The position numbers and the translations under genes were made by a program. The notes beneath the pieces were generated by a model. That model was not told the DNA's origin, did not search any database, and saw only the letters and a program-made list of their open reading frames with translations. DNA of 8,794 nucleotides from Chloroflexota bacterium (lineage in GTDB: Bacteria; Chloroflexota; Dehalococcoidia; Lucifugimonadales; UBA3495). This document shows positions 1 to 6,214 of this stretch, piece by piece; the first letter of the stretch is position 1; every line of letters starts with the position of its first letter. The stretch spans positions 1 through 8,794 of the forward strand of contig JAPPJA010000410.1 of assembly GCA_028874675.1 (NCBI GenBank), in the 5' to 3' direction.

Positions 1-660
1 ATCCAGATTGTCGTAGCCGACTTCGTCCACCTGCTTCTTGCTGAGGGAGAAGAGCTCCAGGCCGGTGGGCAGGTTGGAAACAACGCTGATCATGGGAAGG
101 GAGGCGTTGTTCATGGTGTACTTTACAGTGTAGTCGTCCACCGCCTCAGCCTGGGCCATTTCCTTCCAGAAGCTGGTGGTGCTGGACTGGCAGTCGGTGT
201 TCGACTTGGCAACGGCCATATCGACGAAGTCCTGCGCGGTCATTTCGCCGTACCCGTGGTGGAACTCTACGCCCTGCCTCAACTTGAAGGTCCAGGTCTT
301 GGCATCGGCCGTGGTCTCCCAGGACTCGGCCAGCCACGGGTTGAACTCCGCCGTAACCGGGTCAGCCTCAACCAGGAATTCCACGTAGGGCAGGAACTGG
401 GAAATAATCGGGCGGTTGCCGCCACAGTGCTGGTTCGTCTCTACCTGAATTTCACCCTGGGACTCCACGTAACGGACCACAGTGGGCTTTGCCATTTCCT
501 GTTCCATGCTCGTATCGGCGGCAGCCGGCGCCGCCGTGGGAGCAGGCTCAGCTTCCGCCATCGCCTGTTCCTGGGCAGGGGCGGGCTCCGCTGCGGGCGC
601 TGCCCGCTCTTCCGGAGCGGCAGCGCCGCACGCTACCAGCAAGGAAAGAACAAACAGCAT
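1..660 (-). CDS. ABC transporter substrate-binding lipoprotein, family 5 (peptide/nickel type), N-terminal part, with in-frame stop upstream in signal peptide
   Basis: The frame is open from the ATG at 660 to the window edge, giving 220 residues. Residues 1-11 end in the lipobox LVAC (Cys 11), followed by an Ala/Pro/Glu-rich linker to about residue 57, as in surface lipoproteins that must reach past the envelope. Residues 90-145 match the start of SBP_bac_5 (DppA/OppA-like): a hydrophobic LVEAD segment, PWLAESWE (107-114), then TFKLRQGVEFHHG (124-136) and TAQDF (141-145), the usual 'LAESWE...FxLRxGVxFHdG...TAxDV' pattern. Such proteins bind peptides, nickel complexes or small organics outside the membrane and deliver them to an ABC permease. 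Oddity: only ten residues precede the Cys from ATG 660, with no basic residue, which is too short for a signal peptide. The same frame extends up to ATG 708, with ideal RBS, but is broken by TAA at 684-682. The gene may be a recent pseudogene, a sequence error, or use reinitiation. Family certain; functionality uncertain. Confidence 0.82.
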   Translation of the reverse strand, partial: MLFVLSLLVACGAAAPEERAAPAAEPAPAQEQAMAEAEPAPTAAPAAADTSMEQEMAKPTVVRYVESQGEIQVETNQHCGGNRPIISQFLPYVEFLVEADPVTAEFNPWLAESWETTADAKTWTFKLRQGVEFHHGYGEMTAQDFVDMAVAKSNTDCQSSTTSFWKEMAQAEAVDDYTVKYTMNNASLPMISVVSNLPTGLELFSLSKKQVDEVGYDNLD

Positions 661-715
661 TGTTACGAAAAGCAGAGGTTTTTAACTCAATAACCTTTGG
701 TTCCACATAATAAGT

Positions 716-721
716 CCTCCT
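716..721 (-). promoter_or_regulatory. Strong Shine-Dalgarno site pointing to ATG at 708
   Basis: The minus strand reads AGGAGG at 721-716, seven bases before the ATG at 708-706. That ATG opens MWNQRLLS followed by TAA (684-682), in the same frame as the solute-binding protein. The site therefore marks 708, not 660, as the original start and is the main reason to see the TAA as an interruption. Confidence 0.75.
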
Positions 722-764
722 TTTATATAGAGGTAATGGGTACCAGCTGGGGAATCTTTATCGG

Positions 765-793
765 AATATACAACTGCTTTCCAATAGTGTCAA
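765..793 (-). promoter_or_regulatory. Sigma-70-type promoter of the solute-binding protein gene, with UP-like tract
   Basis: On the minus strand a perfect -35 TTGACA (793-788) is followed by exactly 17 bases and a -10 TATATT (770-765), five of six consensus bases. Just upstream of the -35 (about 796-830) lies a nearly pure A/T tract resembling an UP element. Transcription would begin near 758, leaving about 50 bases of leader before the RBS. Expected to be a strong vegetative promoter. Confidence 0.7.
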
Positions 794-845
794 CGGATTT
801 TATAATATTATTATCAAATAGTATTATTTCATTGACAGTTTTACG

Positions 846-869
846 GTTTTAGTTGTTAACAAATCAAAC
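846..869. promoter_or_regulatory. Imperfect 24-bp palindrome, possible operator
   Basis: The centre is a perfect 10-bp palindrome, TTGTTAACAA (853-862). Extending outward, 10 of the 12 base pairs from 846/869 to 857/858 are complementary, with mismatches at 850/865 and 852/863. It lies between the two divergent genes, 53 bases upstream of the minus-strand -35 and just after a plus-strand TTGACA, where a dimeric repressor (GntR- or TetR-like) could act. Low sequence complexity makes chance possible. Confidence 0.3.
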
Positions 870-907
870 TATGGTTGTAAATTGACGATCAGCCTGCTAC
901 CGAACTG

Positions 908-927
908 CTGGCGCCTACCAGCGCCAG
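908..927. other. GC-rich inverted repeat (7-bp stem, 6-base loop)
   Basis: CTGGCGC (908-914) pairs perfectly with GCGCCAG (921-927) around the loop CTACCA. No T-run follows on either strand, so it is not a typical intrinsic terminator. It could be a hairpin in the leader of the SDR transcript or a protein-binding site. Confidence 0.3.
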
Positions 928-1062
928 GCCAGTTCCGGCTCTGCATCTGAAGTTGTTGCCCGGCTCCGTATCACGGGGTAACATTGGGTCAACGCATCTA
1001 GTAGTCCCGGAGCTGGCGACTGCTAACCAGCGCCGGGTTCCCAGGGATAACATGGAGGGGTT

Positions 1063-1902
1063 ATGCCAGGTATTCTTGACGCCAAAGCTTCAGGCGCCCG
1101 CCGCTTTGAGGGAAAGGTGGCCGTGATTACGGGCGCCGGTCAGGGCATAGGCGCGGCCACCGCCCGGCGGTTGGCCCAGGAGGGCGCATCCGTAGTCATC
1201 GGTGACATGGTCGAGGAATCTTCGCAACGAGTGTGCGACGAATTGCGGGATTTCGGAGCCGAGGCTGCCGTCTGCCTGGGTGAGCTTTCCAGGTGGGAAA
1301 ACGCCGAGCGCCTGATGGCTTTTGCCCAGGAACAGTTCGGCCAGATTGACGTGCTGGCCAACGTGGCTGGAGGAACCATCTGGTTCCAGTCTTACCAGTA
1401 TTACACGCCCGACCAGATTCAGGCCGAAATAGACAAGAGCTTCTGGACTGCCATGTGGTGCTGCCGGGCCGTGCTGCCCTACATGATAGAGCAGAAGTCC
1501 GGTTCCATTGTCAACGTGGCCACCCACGCGGTAACCGGCGCCTTCCGAGTGCCCTACGCCGCGGCCAAGGCGGGACAGATCGGATTGACCACGTCGTTGT
1601 CTCGAGAGGTGGCGGGCCTGGGCATCAGGGTAAACTGCATGGCCCCCAGTGGAACCCTGGCGGAGGACCGCGTTACGCCACGCAACTATGGCATTACCGC
1701 AATGCCCCCTGAATTGCCGCCGGAAGAACTGGACCTGCAGGAAACTTACCGGCAGCAGACCCGCCTTTCCGAAATACCCATGGGCCGGCGTGGCGAAGCC
1801 GACGAGCAGGCGGCGGCCATAGCTTTCCTGGCTTCTCATGACGCATCCTATATAACCGGGCAGGTCCTGGCAGTGGGCGGGGGACAACCGTATCCCTTCT
1901 GA
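1063..1902 (+). CDS. SDR-family dehydrogenase, BenD/XylL-like (cis-dihydrodiol carboxylate dehydrogenase type)
   Basis: A 279-aa classical short-chain dehydrogenase. Rossmann cofactor motif TGAGQGIG at residues 23-30; Asp48 closes the second beta strand, favouring NAD over NADP. NVAGG (100-104) replaces the usual NNAG. The active site has Tyr165 and Lys169 (YAAAK), preceded by RVP, and the C-terminal part (EDRVTPRN at 201-208, YRQQTRLSEIPMGRRG at 229-244, SYITGQVLAVGGG at 262-274) follows the layout of 1,6-dihydroxycyclohexa-2,4-diene-1-carboxylate dehydrogenases. These oxidise the cis-diol made by a Rieske dioxygenase back to a catechol. Where BenD-like enzymes have Ser-Ser, this protein has Ala153-Thr154, so Thr154 occupies the catalytic Ser position. 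The start is chosen for GGAGG at 1054-1058, four bases before ATG; a second start is not evident. The Rieske gene follows 129 bases downstream on the same strand. Family certain, exact substrate unknown. Confidence 0.9.
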   Translation: MPGILDAKASGARRFEGKVAVITGAGQGIGAATARRLAQEGASVVIGDMVEESSQRVCDELRDFGAEAAVCLGELSRWENAERLMAFAQEQFGQIDVLANVAGGTIWFQSYQYYTPDQIQAEIDKSFWTAMWCCRAVLPYMIEQKSGSIVNVATHAVTGAFRVPYAAAKAGQIGLTTSLSREVAGLGIRVNCMAPSGTLAEDRVTPRNYGITAMPPELPPEELDLQETYRQQTRLSEIPMGRRGEADEQAAAIAFLASHDASYITGQVLAVGGGQPYPF

Positions 1903-1943
1903 CGCCTGAAGCGCCACTGCTGGCCGATTTTCCACCTGCTCCA

Positions 1944-1952
1944 TGCTATAAT
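1944..1952 (+). promoter_or_regulatory. Extended -10 promoter of the Rieske oxygenase gene
   Basis: TGCTATAAT is a perfect extended -10 element (TGn plus TATAAT at 1947-1952). The -35 position 17 bases upstream is poor (CCGATT at 1924-1929), as is usual for extended -10 promoters. Transcription would start near 1959, giving a leader of about 73 bases. It suggests the Rieske gene can be transcribed apart from the SDR gene. Confidence 0.5.
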
Positions 1953-2031
1953 CGGCACCGAAAACCGGGCGCCACGCCAGCGCATCGCAGCGTCATCCCC
2001 CAGTAAAGTCAATCACCTCGGAGGAAGTAGA

Positions 2032-3480
2032 ATGGGCCTCAAGCGACTGCTTTTGAAACCTCTCTCCGGCTACCCGGGCGGCTACAAAAACATGCGGCGC
2101 GGCACTCAGGGTTTTGACCAGACGCCGCCTTTCCGAAAGCCCGATGATCCGGACGACCGGCGCAGCCGAATGCCGACTACGGGATTCAGGGAATACTGGT
2201 ATCCCGCCCTGCCGGACAAGGACGTAAAGAAGGGCAAACCGGAAGTGCTGCGGATGCTGGGCACCGATGTGGTCTTCTTTCGAGACAACAACGATGAGGT
2301 GCAGGCGCTGCTGGACTGGTGTCCCCACCGCTCGGTTTACCTGTCGATGGGCCGCTGCTATTTCCCCGGCTACGTTACCTGTCCCTATCACGGGGCCACC
2401 TTCGACGGTGAGGGCAACTGCGTGGCATTCCTTACCGAAGGGCCCGAGTCCAAAATGGTGGGCGCCCCGGGCATGAAGGCCCGCAAATTCCCGACCGCCA
2501 CCCTCAAGGGCCTGGTATTTGTGTGGATGGGCGAGGGCGAACCGGTAGATCTGCAGGAAGACATCCCGCCGGAAATGTTCGAGGAACACAACATCCACCG
2601 GCCGGTCTTCTCCATGTTCGACTGCAACTGGGTGCTGGTGCTGGAGAACACCATGGATGCCCATAACGCGTTCATGGTGCACCGCAACGCCATTCGGATA
2701 TTGAAGAGCCGCCTGGGTGGACGTCCGAGGACGCCCCTGGGTTACAGGGTGAACCTGGTCAACAACAAGACTGTCCACTACCAGCCTGGGCGGGGAAAGT
2801 CCAGCGTGGAGCGTTATTACTACGACGAAGACGGAAACATCCCTTACCAGATGTACTACCCGGGCGTGGACGGTGTCTGGCCCAAGACCAAGTGGCGGCT
2901 GACGTGGACCTGGATATTCGACCGGAAGGCCCGCAAGACGGGACAGGCTCCGGGACGGGTGCGACCGCCCCAGGCCGACACTCCCGGGGTCAACGAGTGG
3001 AACGGCACCCGTTTGCCCGGCATGTCTCGCACCGGTGGCAATAACGCCTTCTTCCGCAGTACCCGCTGGGCCGTCCCCGTAGAGGACAACCTGACCCGCA
3101 TGGTGTACCTGAACGTGGAACGCTACAGCAAAAGGCCCAACGCTCTTCGGAGGCTATGGAGCACGGTTTCCTGGCCGTACCGCAACTGGGAGCTGAACTT
3201 CAACTTCCGCAACCAGGACTACGACGCGGAGAAGTACGTTCAGTACGAGCTTCCGGAGTACCTGTCCTCCACCGACTCGGTGGTGGTGGCCATGCGCCGC
3301 CTCTTCGTGGAACACAACCGCGACGTGATGCGCCGGAGGGAGCGGGAGGAGGAACTGCCCGAAAGGCTGGAAGAGACCACCGCCGAACAGATGGTCCGGG
3401 AGGGCGACGCCCGGGTGGCCGAGTCCGCAGAGGCCTTCGACGTGGACAGACTGCAGGAGGAGTTGCTGAGAAGGGTTTAG
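2032..3480 (+). CDS. Rieske [2Fe-2S] non-haem iron oxygenase, catalytic subunit
   Basis: The 482-aa product carries the Rieske cluster ligands Cys97-Pro-His99 and Cys117-Pro-Tyr-His120 in a domain of about residues 50-165. The C-terminal catalytic domain starts with NW (199-200) and ENTMDAHNAFMVH (205-217), which should supply the mononuclear iron ligands together with Asp396 in NQDYD (394-398). Such enzymes use O2 and electrons from a ferredoxin/reductase to hydroxylate, dihydroxylate or demethylate aromatic or alicyclic substrates. The single-chain architecture resembles phthalate/dicamba-type oxygenases rather than BenA with a beta subunit. The first 45 residues are an Arg/Lys-rich extension, and residues about 430-482 form a charged, probably helical tail rich in Glu and Arg, making it longer than most relatives. 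Odd point: the first catalytic His is one residue early (D209-x-H211 instead of D-x2-H). Start supported by GGAGG at 2020-2024, seven bases before ATG. No redox partner is encoded nearby. Confidence 0.93.
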   Translation: MGLKRLLLKPLSGYPGGYKNMRRGTQGFDQTPPFRKPDDPDDRRSRMPTTGFREYWYPALPDKDVKKGKPEVLRMLGTDVVFFRDNNDEVQALLDWCPHRSVYLSMGRCYFPGYVTCPYHGATFDGEGNCVAFLTEGPESKMVGAPGMKARKFPTATLKGLVFVWMGEGEPVDLQEDIPPEMFEEHNIHRPVFSMFDCNWVLVLENTMDAHNAFMVHRNAIRILKSRLGGRPRTPLGYRVNLVNNKTVHYQPGRGKSSVERYYYDEDGNIPYQMYYPGVDGVWPKTKWRLTWTWIFDRKARKTGQAPGRVRPPQADTPGVNEWNGTRLPGMSRTGGNNAFFRSTRWAVPVEDNLTRMVYLNVERYSKRPNALRRLWSTVSWPYRNWELNFNFRNQDYDAEKYVQYELPEYLSSTDSVVVAMRRLFVEHNRDVMRRREREEELPERLEETTAEQMVREGDARVAESAEAFDVDRLQEELLRRV

Positions 3481-3515
3481 ACAGCGTTGGCCAACGTGAC
3501 CCCCAGGAATTTCGC

Positions 3516-3549
3516 AATTCCCCTTCGGCACGCCGGCCGAAGGGGAATT
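3516..3549. terminator. Perfect 14-bp hairpin between convergent genes, likely bidirectional terminator
   Basis: AATTCCCCTTCGGC (3516-3529) pairs without mismatch with GCCGAAGGGGAATT (3536-3549) around the loop ACGCCG. It lies 36 bases after the Rieske stop codon and 91 bases beyond the stop of the minus-strand monooxygenase. The AATT ends give a short U tract on both strands, although no long T-run follows. The position between converging genes makes termination the obvious role. Confidence 0.75.
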
Positions 3550-3639
3550 ATTGTGTGGGAACGCACCTGAAGGGAACGAGGCGGCCTTCCTGGCCGAACC
3601 CTTGCCTGCGGACCAGAATCCTGGCGCTATAACGGGGCG

Positions 3640-4989
3640 CTACTCTTCGACGGTTGGGAGGGCCCTTGCCCTGGCTTCCGTGTGGCGGTTGGCTGGTATG
3701 GGCAGTCCCAGGTTGCCGTGCAGTGTGTCAGCTTCGTACTCCGTTCGAAAAATGCCCCGTTCCTTGAGAATGGGCACTACCATCTCCAGGAAGTCGTTGA
3801 AGCCTGCCGGCAGCACGGAATTGTTTACCATGAAGCCGTCGGCGCCCCCCTCTTCAAACCACTCCTGCATGGTATCGGCTACCTGGGAAGCCGAGCCAAT
3901 GAACTTGTGACGGGACGTGGTAGCGCGCAGCGCCACCTGCCGCAGGGTCAGATTCTCGTCCAGTGCCGTCTTTTTGAGGCGGTCCGTGGCGCTTTCCCAG
4001 CCGTTCCTGCCGTAGTCGCCCAGGTCTGGAAAGGGTTCGTCCAGTGGAAACTGGCTGAAGTCCAGGTCGTCAAAGTAGCGCCCCAGATAATTGAGAGCCT
4101 GCCCTATATCCACCAGATCGGCTATTTCCTGGTATTTCCGGTCGGCTTCCCCGGCGGTGCTGCCAACTATGGGTGCGCAACCGGGCAGGACCAGCAGTTC
4201 CTCCGGCCTTCTTCCAAATTCCGCCGCCCGGCCCTTCACGTCGTTGTAGAATTCCCTGGCGGCTTCCAGGCTTGGCTGTCCGGTGAAGATAACGTCGGCA
4301 TGACGGGCCGCGAAGCTGCGACCTGCCTCCGAGGAACCGGCCTGAATCAACACCGGTCTGCCCTGGCGGGAACGGGAAATGTTCAGTGGGCCCTGGACCG
4401 AATAGAACCGGCCGGTATGGTTTATCCGGTGCATTTTTTCCGGGTCAAAGAACACATTCGCTTCCTTGTCGAATATGAACGCGTCATCTTCCCACGAGTC
4501 CCACAGGCCCTTCGTAACTTCCAGGAACTCGTGGGCCATCTCATACCTGAGATCGTGGGCGGGATGCTCCGGCTTGCTGTAGTTAGAGGCCGAACCCTCC
4601 AGCGGCGACGTGACTATGTTCCATCCGGCCCTGCCTCCGCTGATGTGATCAATAGACATGAACTGGCGGGCCACGGTGAATGGTTCGCTGTAGGTAGTGG
4701 ACAGGGTGGCTGCCACGCCGATGTGGGTGGTGTCCATGGCCAGCGCGGCCAGCAGGGTAAGAGGTTCGAACCGGTTCAAAAAGATCGGGTGTGACTTCTC
4801 GCTTATGTAGAGCCCGTCGCCGAAAAAGACGAAGTCCAGCTTGGCGTCCTCGGCTTTACGGGTCAGGTCGCGATAGTATTGCAGATTTATGGGGCCGTCG
4901 GGCACGGCCTGGGGGTGACGCCAGGAGGCCATGTTGCTGCCCGTTCCGGAGAAGAAGGCCCCAAGCCTGAGCTTGCGCTGACTCTTCAT
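3640..4989 (-). CDS. LLM-class FMN-dependent monooxygenase, NtaA/SnaA/DszA type
   Basis: A 449-aa class C flavoprotein monooxygenase of the luciferase fold. Characteristic signatures are the FFSGTG start (12-17), DFVFFGDGLYI (52-62), SGGRAGWNIVTS (117-128; the 'GR..WN.VTS' motif), HTGRFYSVQGPLN (191-203) and RQGRPVLIQAGSS (208-220). Length agrees with the nitrilotriacetate, dibenzothiophene-sulfone, EDTA and pristinamycin monooxygenase group. These use reduced FMN from a separate reductase plus O2 to cleave C-N or C-S bonds or perform Baeyer-Villiger-like oxidations in the cytoplasm. The ATG is preceded by GGAGGG (5001-4996) at six bases and overlaps the TGA of the upstream flavoenzyme gene in ATGA, indicating translational coupling. 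No flavin reductase is nearby. Family sure; substrate cannot be read from the sequence. Confidence 0.93.
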   Translation of the reverse strand: MKSQRKLRLGAFFSGTGSNMASWRHPQAVPDGPINLQYYRDLTRKAEDAKLDFVFFGDGLYISEKSHPIFLNRFEPLTLLAALAMDTTHIGVAATLSTTYSEPFTVARQFMSIDHISGGRAGWNIVTSPLEGSASNYSKPEHPAHDLRYEMAHEFLEVTKGLWDSWEDDAFIFDKEANVFFDPEKMHRINHTGRFYSVQGPLNISRSRQGRPVLIQAGSSEAGRSFAARHADVIFTGQPSLEAAREFYNDVKGRAAEFGRRPEELLVLPGCAPIVGSTAGEADRKYQEIADLVDIGQALNYLGRYFDDLDFSQFPLDEPFPDLGDYGRNGWESATDRLKKTALDENLTLRQVALRATTSRHKFIGSASQVADTMQEWFEEGGADGFMVNNSVLPAGFNDFLEMVVPILKERGIFRTEYEADTLHGNLGLPIPANRHTEARARALPTVEE

Positions 4990-6053
4990 GGCAGGCCCTC
5001 CGCAACTTCCTGCAGGTCCCGGGAATTGACATCCCCACTCAGGAGAGCCTCGGCCAGCAATTCGTAGGAGCGCAGGCGACTGGGAAAATTGTCAACGGCG
5101 GTTACGATGAAGACCTCGTTTACTGCATACTCTTTCTGCAGGGCCAGCAACCGTTCCTGCACTGCCAGTGGCGAACCGTGAATTACGTTCGCCTCCTGCA
5201 CCTCGTAGGAAAACTCCTCGCCTGACTGTCGGCCGAACTCCCTGGCCGCCTCTTCGGAGAATACGGTGAAGGTGCGCCCGCTGGCCAGCTGGATTCTCAC
5301 TACATGGATGCCGCGGGCGAAGGCAGACGCTTCCTCGTCGGTGTCCGCCACAATAACCGGCAATGCCAGCATTGCCGCAGGCTGAAAACCGGGCAATCCC
5401 GAGGACAACGCATGGTAGGTGTCGATGGATTTCCGCATTTCCCCCTCGTCGCCGTTCAGGAACATGGCGAAGACATAGGGAAGCATTTGCATCGCCGCCA
5501 CTTCCGCGCTTGCTGCGGTAGTGCCCAGCAGGTGTACGTCAGCGGGCTGGGCGGGCACCGGGGAGACGGTAGGGCCGCCGGCTTCCCTGGCGCCGTCGGG
5601 GGGACTGGCCAGAAACTGCCTTAGTTCGGCCAGTTTTTCCTCCAGCGGCCGGGGCAGGGAGCCATTCATTGGTTGTGGCCGCAGCGCCTGGGTAGTATTT
5701 GGCATTCCGCCTGGGCCCCGTCCAATGCCCAGGTCAACGCGACCCGGGGCCAGGGAGGCCAGAACGTTGAAATTCTCCGCAACCTTGTAGGGGCTGTAGT
5801 GCTGGAGCATTACCCCGCCGGAGCCCACCCGTATTCGATGGGTCCTGGCCAGGAGGTGGGAAACAAGCACTTCGGGCGAGGACCCCATGTTGCGGTGGGA
5901 GCCGTGGTGTTCGGCAACCCAAAAGCGATGGTACCCCCAGTCTTCGGCCTTCTGTGCGAGTTCAATAGTGTGTTGCAGGGCCTGCGAGGCCGTTTCCCCG
6001 GGGGCGGCGGGACTCTGGTCCAGGATGCTCAATTTCAGTGGAATAACTGACAT
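4986..6053 (-). CDS. LLM-class flavin-dependent oxidoreductase, MsnO8/YhbW type (luciferase family group 1)
   Basis: A 355-aa luciferase-like protein. It opens with KLSILDQSP (7-15), continues with WVAEHH (45-50), RIRVGSGGVMLQHYSPYKVAE (73-93, split here into RIRVGSGG and VMLQHYSPYKVAE) and PGRVDLGIGRGPGG (103-116), the standard signature series of the MsnO8/YhbW group; length is near the usual 330-350. The family is predicted to use FMNH2 or F420-like cofactors with O2, but few members have known substrates. ATG 6053 has no good Shine-Dalgarno; the bases before it are GC-rich, so initiation may be weak or depend on the upstream message. It overlaps the following monooxygenase by four bases (ATGA), so the two proteins are probably made together, perhaps as successive oxidation steps or as enzymes for related substrates. 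Confidence 0.9.
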   Translation of the reverse strand: MSVIPLKLSILDQSPAAPGETASQALQHTIELAQKAEDWGYHRFWVAEHHGSHRNMGSSPEVLVSHLLARTHRIRVGSGGVMLQHYSPYKVAENFNVLASLAPGRVDLGIGRGPGGMPNTTQALRPQPMNGSLPRPLEEKLAELRQFLASPPDGAREAGGPTVSPVPAQPADVHLLGTTAASAEVAAMQMLPYVFAMFLNGDEGEMRKSIDTYHALSSGLPGFQPAAMLALPVIVADTDEEASAFARGIHVVRIQLASGRTFTVFSEEAAREFGRQSGEEFSYEVQEANVIHGSPLAVQERLLALQKEYAVNEVFIVTAVDNFPSRLRSYELLAEALLSGDVNSRDLQEVAEGLP

Positions 6054-6145
6054 CGCGCGGTACCCGAATCGGGGCTTCGAATCGAGAAGGGGATCACTAT
6101 GGTTATGATGGACCTACCGGCAGAACGATATTCGCCGTTGCGGCA

Positions 6146-6154
6146 ATTCTATCA
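6146..6154 (-). promoter_or_regulatory. Possible extended -10 promoter for the two flavoenzyme genes
   Basis: The minus strand reads TGATAGAAT (6154-6146): TGn followed by TAGAAT, one mismatch from TATAAT. No good -35 is present 17 bases upstream. Transcription would start near 6139, giving a leader of about 86 bases. It sits in the 161-base gap after the 107-aa gene and would allow separate expression of the flavoenzyme pair. Confidence 0.35.
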
Positions 6155-6214
6155 CAGGACCTCGGTGGGCCGATTGCAGGGCTGCCGAGGGTGGCACGCG
6201 CGGGGACGGCAATG

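Larger units (their letters stand above)
709..1062. other. Divergent intergenic region between binding protein and SDR gene
   Basis: These 354 bases hold the minus-strand promoter of the binding protein (765-793), its AT-rich upstream tract, an imperfect palindrome (846-869) and a GC-rich hairpin (908-927). A plus-strand TTGACA occurs at 832-837, but no convincing -10 follows at 16-18 bases; a weaker pair, TTGTTA (853-858) and TGTAAA (876-881) 17 apart, could serve the SDR gene. No ORF with RBS and no tRNA were seen. GC content rises sharply from about 880 onwards, as if the SDR leader starts there. Confidence 0.5.

Noticed and set aside
256..693. Plus-strand ORF of 145 codons opposite the binding protein
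   Set aside because: Its translation is Arg/Gly-rich and lacks family features; the minus strand shows clear SBP family 5 motifs over the same bases.
801..828. Direct repeat TATTATT (806-812 and 822-828) as an iteron or CRISPR-like repeat
   Set aside because: Only two copies of a 7-base AT word in AT-rich DNA; better explained as the UP-like tract of the minus-strand promoter.
832..860. Plus-strand TTGACA with GTTAAC 17 bases later as the SDR promoter
   Set aside because: The putative -10 matches the consensus poorly; kept only as a remark in the intergenic entry.
1090..1944. Minus-strand ORF of 284 codons opposite the SDR gene
   Set aside because: Long only because of GC-rich codon bias; the plus frame has all SDR motifs and an RBS.
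3682..4794. Plus-strand ORF of 370 codons opposite the NtaA-type monooxygenase
   Set aside because: No RBS and no recognisable domain; it mirrors the minus-strand gene whose signature motifs are unambiguous.
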